Shown: positions 19,558 to 30,871 of the stretch, one piece after another | How the letters are laid out: each line of letters begins with the position of its first letter | Position numbering within the stretch: position 1 is the first letter of the stretch | Assembly: GCF_003711515.1 (NCBI RefSeq) | Contig: NW_021167089.1 | Span: forward strand, 1,217,799 to 1,281,798 | Length of the DNA stretch: 64,000 nt | Direction of reading: 5' to 3' | From: Sodiomyces alkalinus F11 | Lineage: Eukaryota > Ascomycota > Sordariomycetes > Glomerellales > Plectosphaerellaceae | Notes under the pieces: generated by a model | Told to the model about the DNA's origin: nothing | The model's input: the letters and a program-made list of their open reading frames with translations, nothing else | Databases searched by the model: none | Program-made: the position numbers and the translations under genes

Positions 19558-21021
19558 CTATTGCTTCGCTTGCAACTTGGCGTTCCAGCCAACGATACAC
19601 CGGATCAGATCCCAATCACCGTGGGCGCCCACCCAGTCGGTAACAACGATGCCGGTGCAAGCGTCACCGACCTTGAGCTTCTTAGGCCCCTTGCCTTCCT
19701 CGCCGTGACGCATGCACAGGTACTCCACGACAGACGGGTTGACCTTGGCGGCGATACGCTCGGGCCAGCAGGTGGCGTTGAAGAAGTTGGACGCGCTGAG
19801 GAAGTTGACGAAGAAAGGGGGCGGCTTCGTGGCATTGTTGTTTTTGCTACCGCTACCGCCATTACTCTTATCGGGACCATTGGGGGTCGGGTGGCGGAAG
19901 AGCTGCTCGGCGGCGCGCTCGAGCTGGGCGTGCGAGTAGCCGACCTTGCGCTCGATGTTGGTGCTCTGGTCGATCTCGTAAAAATCCTGGACGCGCACGA
20001 GGCCGCCGCCGCACTTGCCGTCCTCGCAGTTGTCGGGCCAGACCGAGGCGTCGATGCCGAAACCCTTGCCGTCGTTCTCCGACTTGCGTACCGAGTCGGC
20101 CACGTTGAAGCGGCGCATCAGGACGATCTTGCCCCGGACATCGCCCAAGGTGGGGATGTGGCCGCGCGTCCACCAGCGCTTGGCGTCCTTGCCGTTGTTG
20201 CCCTTGATGAAGCGGTCGCGGAGGTAGCGGGACATGTCCTGGTCGGAGGCCTTGCCGGTGCCTTCGCGCTTCAGGGACACGATGATGGCCTCGGACGGGT
20301 TGCGGTCCAAAAATGCGTAGATCTCGGCGAGCATATCGCCCAGCCACTTGGTCCCCGTGAGGGAGATGGGGAAGGCAGAGTGCACGAGGGCGAGGTTGTC
20401 GTTGTCTGGGGTGGCGGAGACGCGGATGTCGAGGAAGCGGACGCCGTTTTCGAGCTGTTCCGAGACGCCGACGGCCTGGCAGCGCACAGAAGGGAGCGCG
20501 GTGTAGCAGGTGGGCGAGTTGTGGGTGCCGGGGATGGAGAGGAGGGAGAGCGGGTACTCGTCCTTGAGCCTCTTCATCCAAGCACTGAGGTCGGACGAAG
20601 ACAGGATGGCCAAGAAGTCGTGGCGAGCGATGTATACTGCGGTGAGCTCACGCTTGTCGCCCTTGGAGAGGCGCTTCATGACAGTGGACGTGTCGGTGGC
20701 GGTGGGTACATCGACCTCGTAGCGTTTGCCTTCGCATTCGAATTGGAGGCGGAGGACATCCTTGCCCTGGACGGGGGCGGAGAACTCGGTAGGTTTCACC
20801 GAGAAGGATTCGATCTTGACGTCAACATCCTTGAATGAGCGGGCTTCCCCCTCGGCATGGGTTTCGGTTGTGGTGAAGTTGGTGGCGTTGAGGAAGGAGG
20901 TGATGGTGGTAATTGTATTCGTGAAGGCGTCGCCCGTCCTGACGACCTTGCTGTCGTAGCGCTCAGCCCGCTTGAGGGTCAGCGGGAGGTTCGTGAGGTT
21001 GCGCACTGTAAGGTTGGGCAT
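19558..21021 (-). CDS. PI-PLC X-domain-like phosphodiesterase
   Basis: Single exon; the ATG at 21021 (MPNLTVRNLTNLPLTL) gives 487 aa, while the open frame extends nine codons further only with a GTG. The region from about residue 155 is a phosphatidylinositol-specific phospholipase C X-domain of the small, bacterial-like type: SLLSIPGTHNSPTCY with the first catalytic His at about 167, VRFLDIRV, and ALVHSAFPI with the second His at about 214. The N-terminal 150 residues form a beta-rich domain also seen in fungal relatives. No signal peptide and no EF/C2 domains, so it is not a classical eukaryotic PLC; substrate is unproven (phosphatidylinositol or a GPI anchor in the family). A 495-codon antisense frame here is a GC3 artefact. 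Confidence 0.85.
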   Translation of the reverse strand: MPNLTVRNLTNLPLTLKRAERYDSKVVRTGDAFTNTITTITSFLNATNFTTTETHAEGEARSFKDVDVKIESFSVKPTEFSAPVQGKDVLRLQFECEGKRYEVDVPTATDTSTVMKRLSKGDKRELTAVYIARHDFLAILSSSDLSAWMKRLKDEYPLSLLSIPGTHNSPTCYTALPSVRCQAVGVSEQLENGVRFLDIRVSATPDNDNLALVHSAFPISLTGTKWLGDMLAEIYAFLDRNPSEAIIVSLKREGTGKASDQDMSRYLRDRFIKGNNGKDAKRWWTRGHIPTLGDVRGKIVLMRRFNVADSVRKSENDGKGFGIDASVWPDNCEDGKCGGGLVRVQDFYEIDQSTNIERKVGYSHAQLERAAEQLFRHPTPNGPDKSNGGSGSKNNNATKPPPFFVNFLSASNFFNATCWPERIAAKVNPSVVEYLCMRHGEEGKGPKKLKVGDACTGIVVTDWVGAHGDWDLIRCIVGWNAKLQAKQ

Positions 21022-22085
21022 GTTGAGGTCCCACAATCGGCGTAGCACGTAGCACGGCGAGGCGGGGAGACGGGGGCCAGGAGATGGGATGAGATGATTG
21101 AGGGGTTAAAAGGAGGGGCAGCAGGAGAGGTCCGTTCGAGGATGGATCGCTTTGCGTTTTGCGTCGTTGCGTCGTTGCCAATTGATTACACAATGCTAGA
21201 TTAAGATGTTTGTATAAAAGAAAGGCACGTCAAGTGGAAGTGTAGCGAGAGCGCAACTGATTCATGGGGCTGTTCCCTTCTTAGCCTGGTTGAAATCGGT
21301 GAGAAGGCCGAGGGGGTGTTGTGGGCGTGACATGACAGGGGAGCTCCAAGCTAATGCACAATACAGAGCCAAGCGATGGTGGGCTTTTCACTGAGTAGCT
21401 TCGCTATGAAGTAGCTGGATGGTAGCGGCAACTGGCACTGGAGTGGTCCACATGAGTAGGAGCTGGAGTCTAGACTGTGGTGATGGGCCGGCTACGATGC
21501 GCAATCGTCATGGTTTGGAGATCCTTTGGTATGCAGGTTAATTAATAGCTAGCGATGTCCTGGGGCGCCAGATTCGAATAGCATTGCCATTTATTTGCGT
21601 GTCTGGCCGCCGGAAGAACCGGTAAGACATTTCGAAGGACGGATATGGTCGCTTAATTGCCCTCATCTTACTTTAGGTACAGAGTGCGGATTCGAAGTTG
21701 AGGCTGAGCCCCCGGGGTGGGGGGAAGAGGGGAAGAGGGGAAGATGTCAGTACGGATACGAGTTTCTCGGTATCATTGACGGAATTAACGTTAGGGCTCC
21801 AGGCACAAGCCGGTAGGTACAGTGGCCTGACAAAAGGGCTGAAGCATTTTACATAATAATTTGCGTGTAAAGTGCTTCGTTCCTTTTGCCCACTGACTGT
21901 ACGTACTCGTATCAATGTCATACGGAGTACCTACTGGTTATGCGAGCTGATACAAAATGGATCCATTCTGTGACTGTCCGCCGAGTCCGAAAGAAGAAAT
22001 ACGAATGCGGAGGACAAAATAAAATAAACAACACAAGACGGAAAATACAACCGAAATTGAACACAAAAAAAATCAAAAAGAAATG
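21022..22085. other. Intergenic, upstream of the PLC-like gene
   Basis: About 1.06 kb holding the promoter of the PLC-like gene. It contains the tandem GGGGAAGA run at about 21720-21742 and a TACGGAGTA word at 21921-21929. No coding or RNA signal apart from the tRNA beyond its right end. Confidence 0.5.
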
Positions 22086-22177
22086 GGCGCCATCCGGGGA
22101 TTGAACCCGGGACCTCTCGCAAGCGATGCTTTTGGGTGTTACCCTAAGCGAGAATCATACCACTAGACCAACGGCGC
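22086..22177 (-). tRNA. tRNA-Pro (AGG) with a 20-nt intron
   Basis: The minus strand folds as a cloverleaf. The acceptor GCGCCGT (22177-22171) pairs with ATGGCGC (22093-22087), with discriminator C at 22086. The D arm is GTCTAGTGGTATGAT. The anticodon stem CTCGC/GCGAG encloses TTAGGG...T, giving anticodon AGG. The T arm is CCGGG TTCAATC CCCGG. A 20-nt intron (TAACACCCAAAAGCATCGCT) sits one base 3' of the anticodon, the canonical position for the tRNA splicing endonuclease. CCA is not encoded, as expected in a eukaryote. The internal A and B boxes serve as the Pol III promoter. Confidence 0.95.
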
Positions 22178-23183
22178 TTTCAATCCCTGATTGTTACCAG
22201 GGGCTGGTCGACGGAAGATCGGTTGCGAGAATGCCTTCTTGTAGGCATGAATGGATCTCCGGACACTGGAAGTCCGAGCAGACGTGGGGCGGTCGCAAGG
22301 GGAGACGGGGGGTTAAAAAAATAAAATAAATAATAAAAAGAGGGCTGCGTGGCTTGGCCGTGTCCGTCACAGGTCTTGAACCCTATCCTCTCATGCGTTG
22401 CCCTACGGAATACAGTTGGTTGGGACTTGTGGTTCGGGGATGACTCGGACTCGGCGAGCTCGCGATTCAGGAGGCCTAGGTCGAGATCCGAGCCTTTAAG
22501 CGTGCTGGGGCTTACCAAGAGCAGTCACAATCACCGACATGACCTCTCACGACGAATTAAGGAGACGGACGCAAAGTGGCCTTGAACGTGGTCTTGTATG
22601 AAGGCAAGGCACAGCAATATCATAGTCCTGCCGGCTGCCGGACCTGATTCTCCTCCGTCAAATTACATCGTCAACAGGCATCTGTCATGAATCGTTACTC
22701 CAGCTCGACCAACATCTCCTGGCAGCGAAGAGGCAGAAAACAGACGACGACTTGCGCCAAAGCTCCTAGCTCCTCCTCCTCTCCTCCTCCTCCTTTTATT
22801 CGTCGACATAATATGACCCAATGACATGGCAGCTAACACCTTTTCCCAACATACGCCAGTAGAAGGCGCCCCCAGGGCGGAAGCAACTTCTGTCTTCCCG
22901 ACAGAACAAAAGCATCTCGCTTCGCTTGCTGGCTTCCCTGTGTCATACGTGATCCTTGGCCAACCAATAAGCCAGAGAAAGAAAGCAGAAAAGAAAAAAG
23001 GGGTTGCGGAAATAGTCTTTACATGATAGTCATGATGATGAGTCCCTCAGTGAGACCACACAGGTAAATACAAGACAAGACCAATCGACCGTCCTGACTG
23101 ATCTATAAAGATGTGAATAAATGGGCAAATATATGGTCATGAGATGAGAAAGGGGTAAGTCGAGACAGAGTGTGCCCGGTAGG
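22178..23183. other. Intergenic, no gene seen
   Basis: About 1 kb between the tRNA 5' end and the 3' end of the His/Gln-repeat gene. It includes an A/T-rich run (about 22314-22340) and a CTCCTCCTC-type pyrimidine tract (22771-22795). One C/D-like pair (ATGATGA near 23035, CTGA near 23097) lacks a convincing stem. Confidence 0.5.
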
Positions 23184-24074
23184 TCATCGTGATTCCGAGT
23201 TTCGTGACCTCTTCGCTGCCGGGAGCTCAGAAGCCAGCTCTGCCTCGGCCAGGCTGCGACGTCTACCCGGCGTCACATTCCCACTAGATCTACCACCGGC
23301 ACTCCCCGCGGCAGCAGTAGAACCAGAGCCGTCGGGTCCACCGAACCGCTGGTGCTGGTGCTGGTGCTGGTGTTGATGCTGATACTGATGCTGATGCTGA
23401 TGCTGCCGAGCCTGGGCCGCCATGCGGCTACGAAGCACGTCGGCAATGATAGCCTCAGTGCCGATAATGTTGGACGACCCTTCCACCGTTATACCGGCGT
23501 CGACCTCGATCTTGACGGGCCTGGGCCGGCCGTCCTGGTCGATCATGGGGATCCCACCTTCCATGACGGTGCTTCTCTTGAAGGCCCTGACGATGGCGTC
23601 CGCGGTCGCCCCGGCCTGTTCGCTGGGGAAATACGGAAGGGCGATGAGGTTGTTGTCGCGTGAGACATTGACGCGGGTGGAGATGCGCAGGTTGATAGGC
23701 GACAGCTCCTCCAGCGTGTCTTCCTCCGGGTCGGGCGAAGGGGCTCGCAGGACCGCCGACGGCACGGGGACAGAGAGGATTCGATGGCCCAGTTGGCGGA
23801 GGTTGGCGTCGGCGTTGTTCAGCAGCGCGGCGGCCAGGTTCTCTTGCAGGCGGGTGCGCATGGGCGGGGTGTAGGCTGGAGGGGGCTCTGGGCCATTTCC
23901 CTCGGTGCCCTCCTTAGGCGCCCCGTCGACGGGCCGAATGCCGCCGCCTGCTACTAAGTCGCTCTGGGGTTGACCCTGAGGTTGCGTCTGAGTCTGAGAC
24001 AGAGGGCACGTCTGGGGCTGGCGTTGTAATGGCGATTGCTGGCAATGCTGTTCTTGTTGCGCTTGGGAGCTCAT
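23184..24074 (-). CDS. Uncharacterised fungal protein with PPxY motif and His-Gln repeat
   Basis: The chosen ATG at 24074 has the best context (ACAACCATGAG) and gives 296 aa; in-frame ATGs at 24134 and 24131 would add about 20 residues. The N-terminus is Gln/Pro/Ser-rich, followed by PEPPPAYTPPMRTRLQENLA: a PPxY element typical of ligands for WW-domain proteins such as Nedd4/Rsp5 ligases. The central part (about residues 85-205; SPINLRISTRVNVSRDNNLIALPYFPS, GRPRPVKIEVDAGITVEGSSNIIGTEA) looks folded and is the conserved core. A (HQ)n tract follows, then a basic C-terminus with GRRRSLAEAEL and PAAKRSR, a possible nuclear signal. Function is unknown; a nuclear regulatory role is only a guess. 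Confidence 0.7.
   Translation of the reverse strand: MSSQAQQEQHCQQSPLQRQPQTCPLSQTQTQPQGQPQSDLVAGGGIRPVDGAPKEGTEGNGPEPPPAYTPPMRTRLQENLAAALLNNADANLRQLGHRILSVPVPSAVLRAPSPDPEEDTLEELSPINLRISTRVNVSRDNNLIALPYFPSEQAGATADAIVRAFKRSTVMEGGIPMIDQDGRPRPVKIEVDAGITVEGSSNIIGTEAIIADVLRSRMAAQARQHQHQHQYQHQHQHQHQHQRFGGPDGSGSTAAAGSAGGRSSGNVTPGRRRSLAEAELASELPAAKRSRNSESR
23348..23406. repeat. GCTGGT/GCTGAT hexamer tandem array coding for (HQ)n
   Basis: Nine to ten imperfect hexamers in frame in the His/Gln-repeat gene; on the minus strand they encode alternating His and Gln with one Tyr. Confidence 0.85.
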
Positions 24075-27000
24075 GGTTGTGCAAGAAGTTGGGGAGCGAT
24101 AGCGCCTCTCGGGACAAGGAGTCGCAGACATCATCGACGTCGTAGACGCTATGTTCGACTGGAAGAAGTCGGGGGAGGGAGAGGAGAGAGGGGAGAGGGG
24201 GAAAGGGGAGAGGGTTCCGTGGTTCAGATATCGTCTTGGCAGATTTGACTGCCTGGCTGGCCGAGAAACTGGATGCCAATGGAGGCCTTCATGCAAATAG
24301 GCGGCAGTTTAGGAGGGGCTCTTGACCAGATAGATAGATCTATGGGCTTGACCGGCTTATGGGTGGCAGCAGTAAGATGACCTCAGTTGTGAAGGGATCA
24401 TGATATATAAGCTTCTCAGGTCCAGATCTGAAGTACTAGTCAAAGATATTAGGGCAAGGCGATGGTGGCATGGGAAGAGGATCTGAGGCTAGAGTCGCGG
24501 GGGCACGGCGGAAGAAATAGGTTCGCGGCGGGCTGGGATCATCTTGTTATTGACAACCTGGAGGAGAGGCAGTGGACGAAAGTATTATGAAGACTACAAA
24601 CAGCCGGTGTATACAGAGTACATCCTGCGAGGTTGGGTATTCGGTGTTATGCCGTTCGCATGTGAGGAGAAACAACCGTCACCTTGATTTTGGCTACAAA
24701 GAAGAATGTGATCCTGAATTTTGAGTCCCTAGTGTTTGTTCAATCCACTCGGCCGGTAAAGGGATGCCCTTAGGGCACTACGCGCACCAAATTGAGACGG
24801 CTCACAATGGTTCCATAGCTATCGTCATCCCGTCATCCAACAAGGATAAGTCGAGGAACTGTTGTCTGTCTACCTTGGGACTTCGGGTGGGTTGTTCATG
24901 ATCCCCCAGTTGGTGGGTCACAGCTTGCTATTGTTGTCGATGTACGGTGGGGCTCGGATCTATTGTCCCCCGAAAGCGGCTTAGCGCCCGATGAGCGACC
25001 CGTCCACTTTGACCCGCTTTCTGGGGCCGGGTGGCAGGCGGGTTGACGGACGCGGGTCCCAAGCCCCCGGTGTCTCACACATCCAAAACACCATTCATTC
25101 GGTCATATCCCCGATTCTCCTCAGTAAATAACCGTATTTGACTTTATCCCGAATGCAGAAGGGAGCACGGAGTAATTCAGCTACGTGCCCCCCTACCTTA
25201 TTCAACCTGTCCCTGACTCACGACGTTGCAGTTTACTGACTCGGCCGTTCTCTATCCCTAGTCGACCCTCGGAGGTTTCCTTATCCCCTCCTCCTTTCTC
25301 ATAGGGAAAGAGCTGATGCACTTCACCCCAAGATTTCCACTGCATGCTTGTCCCCTCTTGACATTCAAATGAGGGATGAGGTGCCACAACTCCGCCCTCG
25401 CACGCGATCACGACCCTCTCCCCCGGGACAGCAGACAGCACGACAACACACCACTATGACACTACCTGGCACACCATAACTACCATGTGCAACATGTGAT
25501 AGTTTGTTCACAGAATACGCTGCAAATTCGCCCATGCTGCATGCAGACTCAGCACAACCACCGTGAAAGCTTCACGCACTGCCCTCATCTCGATTTTCGG
25601 AATCTCCCAAGCGACAGTCCTTGCAAGTTGGTTCGATGATGACCAGCCACATGAATATGCACTTGGAACGACCGGTCGGCTGGGGATCGAATACTTCATC
25701 CAAGGCAATCGGAAATTTCCGTCGGCGTCTGTCTACTAATGACTAACAAACTTGTTGTTTCCTCCCAAGTCCCAAGCTTTTTTCTCATCTCCCTCATTCT
25801 ATCCTAGGGGTCTCTGCTTTGGATACTCGACACCTCGAATAATGCCGCAAAATTTCCTTTGCGCGCCCATTGTCCTTCCTTCCTGGAACGCCTCTACCTG
25901 ATAGGGGGATCCTGAGCACCCTTTCCCGGTCGTTCGTGGAATCATGGTATCATGTATGTCGCGATCAGGCCAGCCCAGACACCGTAACCTCCATCTTCCC
26001 TGGCTATCACCGTTCCCACCTATCCTATCTAAGACAAGGAGGACGTTTTTGTATCAAGTTGTATGACTTGGGTTCGGCGGTTCGGGCATGCACTGGGGCT
26101 CTTTCCCACCATGACCCGAGCCTAGGTAGGTAAAAAGCGACCCGGGGCATCAATATGACACCCAGCCGTGACAACTATAGAACCGGCACGGCCCTCTCCC
26201 TTATTTTTCTTCTTCTTCTCCTTTCCGCCGACAATGTGCCCTCCCTTGTCCCCTCCCATTAGATGGGCGGCAATCCTGCAAGTCGGACCAATGTTGGCTC
26301 TGCTTGCAACCCTCCACCATCAAATTACTCCTCTCGCTTACATTGAAAGTTGAAACCTTCAAAGCAACCTTGCACCACCTTCATCAGGGAGTAGGAGCGA
26401 CATGCGTTGACGACGGTAGTCAAACATAGGAATAAGGGATACACGGAGACCAGCCTCAGATGCCTCAGATCTCCCAGCCTCATCCGTCAGTATAAAGGCA
26501 TGGTATGACGATATGAGAGGCACCGGGATGGGGGAGGCGCTTAGCCTCGTAGGAGAAAAAAAAAGTCCCACACCTCTCTGTTAGTCTTTATACAACCGGC
26601 CGGAGGCGGGTATCGCAGAGAGAGGAAGAAAACACGACGAGAGTGGGACGGATTATTCGGAGACATTTATATTAGCAAGGGCACTACTACTGCTTATGGC
26701 CATACAAATGACCACCGCCATAACCCAAACGTGTTCGCCAGCGTGCCTCAAGCATAGCCGTCTCCAATAGTTCCTTCCGTAACGGCCGAGTTCCTGACTG
26801 AAAAATATCGGCCGGATAACCAGGAAAGAAAAGACCGTTGAAGTTCTTTCGTTTCCCCGTTAACGCCGAATGTACCATGTCCTCCTGTGTATTGTCCCAT
26901 CCGGACAATGCGAATGGGTATAATGCTAAATGCATTGCTTGGTTTTGATGAAAATGCAGGAATCGCTCCGTTATGTCTTTGTTGAAAGACGCCGCCACTC

Positions 27001-27275
27001 CGATCCATGTCCGATGTGATTTTCCTCCCGAAAGTTTTTTTGCCCCGCCGCTCGTTGCAAAAAAAAAAAAAAAAAAAAAGGAACCAAGAAAAAAGTCAAG
27101 AACATGCCATTGCCTTAGCCGTTAGATGGCTAAAATCTGGGATTCGTTGAGAACCATACGCCGAATTTGATAACCTGCCCAAGTCGTCTTAAAAAAACAA
27201 AGATGAGATCGTCTATTCATAGCAGAAACGGAAAGCTTGTTGAACGCTCCCCGATGAAGCCTCGGCGGAAACCCC
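24075..27275. other. 3.2-kb stretch without a convincing gene
   Basis: This is the longest gene-free stretch outside the repeat block. It holds the promoter of the His/Gln-repeat gene and the 3' flank of SAM synthetase. A minus-strand frame at 26687-26998 (GTG start, about 100 codons, ending GGGHLYGHKQ) and a plus frame at 25870-26133 are open, but I recognise neither and see no start context or splice model. An A-rich run of about 19 A lies at 27059-27079. No RIP-like composition is obvious. Confidence 0.45.
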
Positions 27276-28624
27276 TTAGAAGGTGAGGGGCTTGGGCTGC
27301 TCCCAGGTGAAGCTCTGGTTGGTGCCAAAGTGGCCGTTCTTGGCAGTCTGGAGGTAGATGGGACGGTCCAGGCTGAGCTCACGGACGATGACACCGGGCC
27401 GGAGGTCAAAGTTCTTGTGGATGATCTCGACGAGCTCATCCGAAGTCTTCTCGGAGGTGCCATAAGTGTCGACGTAGATGGAGAGGGGCTCGGCAACACC
27501 AATGGCATACGAAAGCTGGACGAGAGCACGACGGGCCAGGCCGGCGGCAATGAGGGACTTGGCGATCCACCGGGCGAGGTAGGCGGCCGAGCGGTCGACC
27601 TTGGAGAAGTCCTTGCCCGAGAAGGCACCGCCACCGTGAGCACCCCAGCCACCGTAGGTGTCGACGATGATCTTACGGCCAGTCAGACCGGCGTCACCCT
27701 GAGGGCCACCAATGATGAAGAGGCCGGAAGGTTGAATCTGTCAAAACGTTAGACATTTCAGATGCTCTTGAAAGGCGGGCAATGGCAGTGACATACATGG
27801 TAGACGGTCTCGTCGTCGAGGTACTGCGCGGGGATAACCTTCTTGATGATCTTCTCCTTGATCTCCTTGCGCAGCTGCTCGGTCGTGATGTCGGCGCTGT
27901 GCTGGGCGGAGACAACGACGGTGTGGACACGCTGGGGAACGACGGCACCGTTGTCGTGCTTGTACTCAATGGTGACTTGAGTCTTGGTATCGGGGCGCAG
28001 CCAAGGCAGGGACCCGTCGCGGCGGGCAGCAGCCATGGCAGCATTAAGCTGGTGGGACAGGAGCAGGGTCAGGGGGAAGAGCTCAGGAGTCTCATCGGTG
28101 GCATAGCCGAACATGATACCCTGGTCACCGGCACCCAGCTGCTCGAGGGCCTGCTCGTAGTGGAGACCCTGAGCGATATCGGGAGACTGCTCCTCAATGG
28201 CGACAAGAAGGTTGAGAGTCTTGTAGTCGAATCCCTTGGAGGAATCGTCATAGCCGATACCCTTGACAGCCTCCCGGACAACCTTCTGGTAGTCGAGCTT
28301 GGCCTTGGTGGTGATCTCACCAAAGACCATGATCATGCCGGTTTTGGTAGCGGTCTCGCAAGCAACCTTGGAAAGGGGATCCTCAGCAAGGCAGGCATCG
28401 AGGATAGCATCGGAAACCTGGTCGGCAATCTTGTCGGGGTGACCCTCACCGACAGACTCGGACTATGTAAAAAGAGATTAGTTTGCATTCCGCTACTCCG
28501 GCGTAGCAGATGCAACGCCGCTTTGGCAATGGAGGCACGAATGGGCACGGGAAAATCTTACGGTGAATAGGAAAGTACCCTCCCTGTGCTTGGGGATACC
28601 ATTGGTGCCGTTGGTGGAAGACAT
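27276..28624 (-). CDS. S-adenosylmethionine synthetase
   Basis: Three exons: 28624-28562, 28462-27797, 27737-27276; introns 99 and 59 nt; 396 aa, normal for eukaryotic MAT. The N-terminus [20 protein letters not shown] joins to [20 protein letters not shown] (ATP-binding motif with the catalytic His of GHPDK). Later come [15 protein letters not shown] (the GAGDQG signature), [16 protein letters not shown], and [15 protein letters not shown] (the GGGAFSGKD signature with a catalytic Lys). The enzyme makes S-adenosylmethionine from methionine and ATP in the cytosol, supplying methyl groups for all methylation. It corresponds to Neurospora eth-1 and yeast SAM1/SAM2. Codon use is strongly C/G-ending, as in highly expressed genes. 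It is divergent from GPN3 across 1.2 kb. Confidence 0.97.
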
Positions 28625-29870
28625 CTTGGAATATGTCCGAAGAGGAAGTTGCGGGGGGTGGGGGGAGGAGGAAAGGAGAGAAAACGACGCGTAAAAGGTG
28701 AAGGGCTGACGTGTGCGTTGAAGGAGAGATTAGGAGGAGGAAAGCAAGCAAGAAGGATGCCCTCGACACTGGTATGAAGTGTATGGACACGTGTAAGATT
28801 TGGGGCGCAAGGTGCAGAATGAGAGATATAATGAGGAGGAGGCGGACGAGGCAGAAAGGGGATCCTGAGATTTTAAAGGCAATTGGGAGGGGCACCGGTT
28901 TGAGGAGATGTAGAAAAAAGCGAACTGGGGGTGGGGGAAGAAATCTTCCTTATTAGCGACAGGGACCGGAACAAGGAGAAAGCTTTTGGGTGCTCCTGGC
29001 GCATCTCTTGTTGATGGAGGGGTATTAGGTACATCTCCTAGGGTCCGGTCGCCGGAACTCTGTTAGAGGGGAACTGAGTTTCCACCGCTGGAATAGCTGA
29101 ATAGCTGCACACTTGCTGTACTTCTTAACAGAACCCCTCCTTACTCCCGGCTAGTCCAATTCACTTACGACCCACTTTAGAAATTGCGCCATTGGCTAAA
29201 ATGGACCCGAGTTTTGAGGCACATAAGGCACGCTGTACCTTATCTCACCGCCTTCCCCACGTGTAGGTACGTACTGGGTAAATCCATCAACTCATTCCGT
29301 AGGGTAACTTTGCAATGATTACCTAGGAGGTTGGATGCGGGGGCATCTGCTTATCGCGACCTGTCCGTGCACGAGGGGCTGCTGGTTTTTTTCCCCCAGC
29401 CCTTCATGACATGATGATTCCGTACCTGCCTGTCGCGCAAGCAGCCACCAATCACTACTCCATTGACCTACCAGAAAGTTTGAGAGCAATTCGATCTTCA
29501 GTTATTTGATTCCCTCGGCCAAGGCGTCTTAATACTGTCTATATTCCACTATACTAGAATCTTTCATTGGCCGCTGGCTTTTATACCAAACCATCCATTC
29601 TCCCATAATACCATTGTCTATCTGTGCCCATTTGGTCTGCGGGCTGCAGGGTGTCACCTCCGAATAACTCAGTTCATTCCATACCTTACCTTACCTTACG
29701 GATAGGTAGCGGAAGATCTGACACCGGCCTATGTCGACCTGCCTGCCAACCTACCAATAGGCCTCCTGACCAACAGATTTGGGGGCTAATGTAGTTGGCC
29801 CGGACGCCCAAGCCACACAGTATCGTTAGCAATCCTACGAAGTAGACAATCCTTCAACCGTACTCCAACA
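28625..29870. promoter_or_regulatory. Divergent promoter region, SAM synthetase / GPN3
   Basis: 1.25 kb between two divergent start codons. It contains CCTTACCTTACCTTACGG (near 29688-29705) and TACGAAGTA (29836-29844, just before GPN3), both members of the dispersed intergenic motifs. No ORF or RNA gene is supported. Confidence 0.5.
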
Positions 29871-30871
29871 ATGAGCAAGTTCGGCGTTATGGTAATGGGG
29901 CCCGCAGGGGCAGGCAAGGTACGAGGAATTCCAGAAATCTTTTATGTTTCGTCCAACATTCGCAGGTTCGTCCGCTGACGGAGATGCTCTCTTCTTCTCT
30001 ATAGTCCACCTTCTGCTCCGCCCTCATCACCCACCTGACACTCAATCGACGCTCTGCCTTCTATGTCAACCTGGATCCCGCCGCGGAGTCCTTCGACCAT
30101 GAGCCCGACCTCGACATCAAAGATCTCATCTCCCTCAAGGATGCTATGGAGGAGGTAGGGCTCGGCCCCAATGGCGGCCTGATATACTGCTTCGAGTTCC
30201 TAATGGAGAATCTTGACTTCCTTACCGAAGCCCTCGATTCCCTGACGGAAGAGTACCTCATCATCTTCGACATGCCCGGTCAGATCGAGCTCTACACGCA
30301 CATCCCTATCCTCCCCGCCCTCGCCCGCTTCCTGAGCCACACTGGTTCACTCGATATCCGTCTTTGCGCCACATACCTCCTCGAAGCTACCTTCGTCGTC
30401 GATCGAGCCAAGTTCTTCGCCGGCAGCCTCAGCGCCATGAGTGCCATGATCATGCTGGAGATACCTCACCTCAATGTTCTTTCCAAGATGGATCTCGTCA
30501 AGGACCAAGTCCGCAGGAAGGACCTGAACCGCTTCCTTACGCCGGATTCCACCTTGCTAGACGATGATCCGGCACCGGGCGCAATCGGCCGCGAGCCTCG
30601 CTCGACGACAGAGGACGAAGACGACGGGAGCGGTAACGCCCACGAGCGGGACCTAATCATGCGCGGGGCTAGCTTCAGGAGGCTGAACCGGGCCGTGGCA
30701 GGGTTAATCGAGAATTTTAGCATGGTGAACTACCTGAAGCTCGATGTGTCTGATGAGAGCAGCGTCTCCGCCATCTTGAGCTACATCGACGACATTATCC
30801 AATATCACGAGGCGCAGGAGCCCAAAGAACTAGGGGATGACCAGTTCGAGGAGCCACCAGAGGAGAGCTAG
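29871..30871 (+). CDS. GPN3: GPN-loop GTPase 3
   Basis: Two exons: 29871-29918 and 30005-30871; the 86-nt intron splits the P-loop between GAGK and ST; 304 aa. The protein shows GPAGAGKSTFC (P-loop, residues 10-20), LDPAAE, the diagnostic Gly-Pro-Asn loop at about residues 70-72 (GLGPNGGLIY), FDMPGQIELYTH (switch II/G3) and NVLSKMDLV (G4). These are the hallmarks of GPN GTPases; the acidic linker DEDDGSGNAHERD and C-terminus fit GPN3. GPN1-GPN3 proteins act in the cytosol in assembly and nuclear import of RNA polymerase II, and also affect Pol III. Possibly relevant, though by chance, is that the Pol III subunit RPC25 is also in this window. Confidence 0.95.

Noticed and set aside
19351..20838. 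495-codon plus-strand ORF
   Set aside because: It is antisense to the PI-PLC-like gene, has low-complexity Val/Ala/Gly/Asp-rich translation, and arises from GC-rich third positions of the real minus-strand gene.
21022..21048. Upstream GTG start for the PI-PLC-like protein
   Set aside because: An ATG at 21021 begins the conserved sequence; nuclear fungal genes rarely initiate at GTG.
23033..23100. C/D-like pair near the His/Gln-repeat gene
   Set aside because: Only three base pairs could close it, and I see no rRNA complementarity.
29411..29480. ATGATGA upstream of GPN3 as a snoRNA C box
   Set aside because: There is no CTGA at a suitable distance and no stem.
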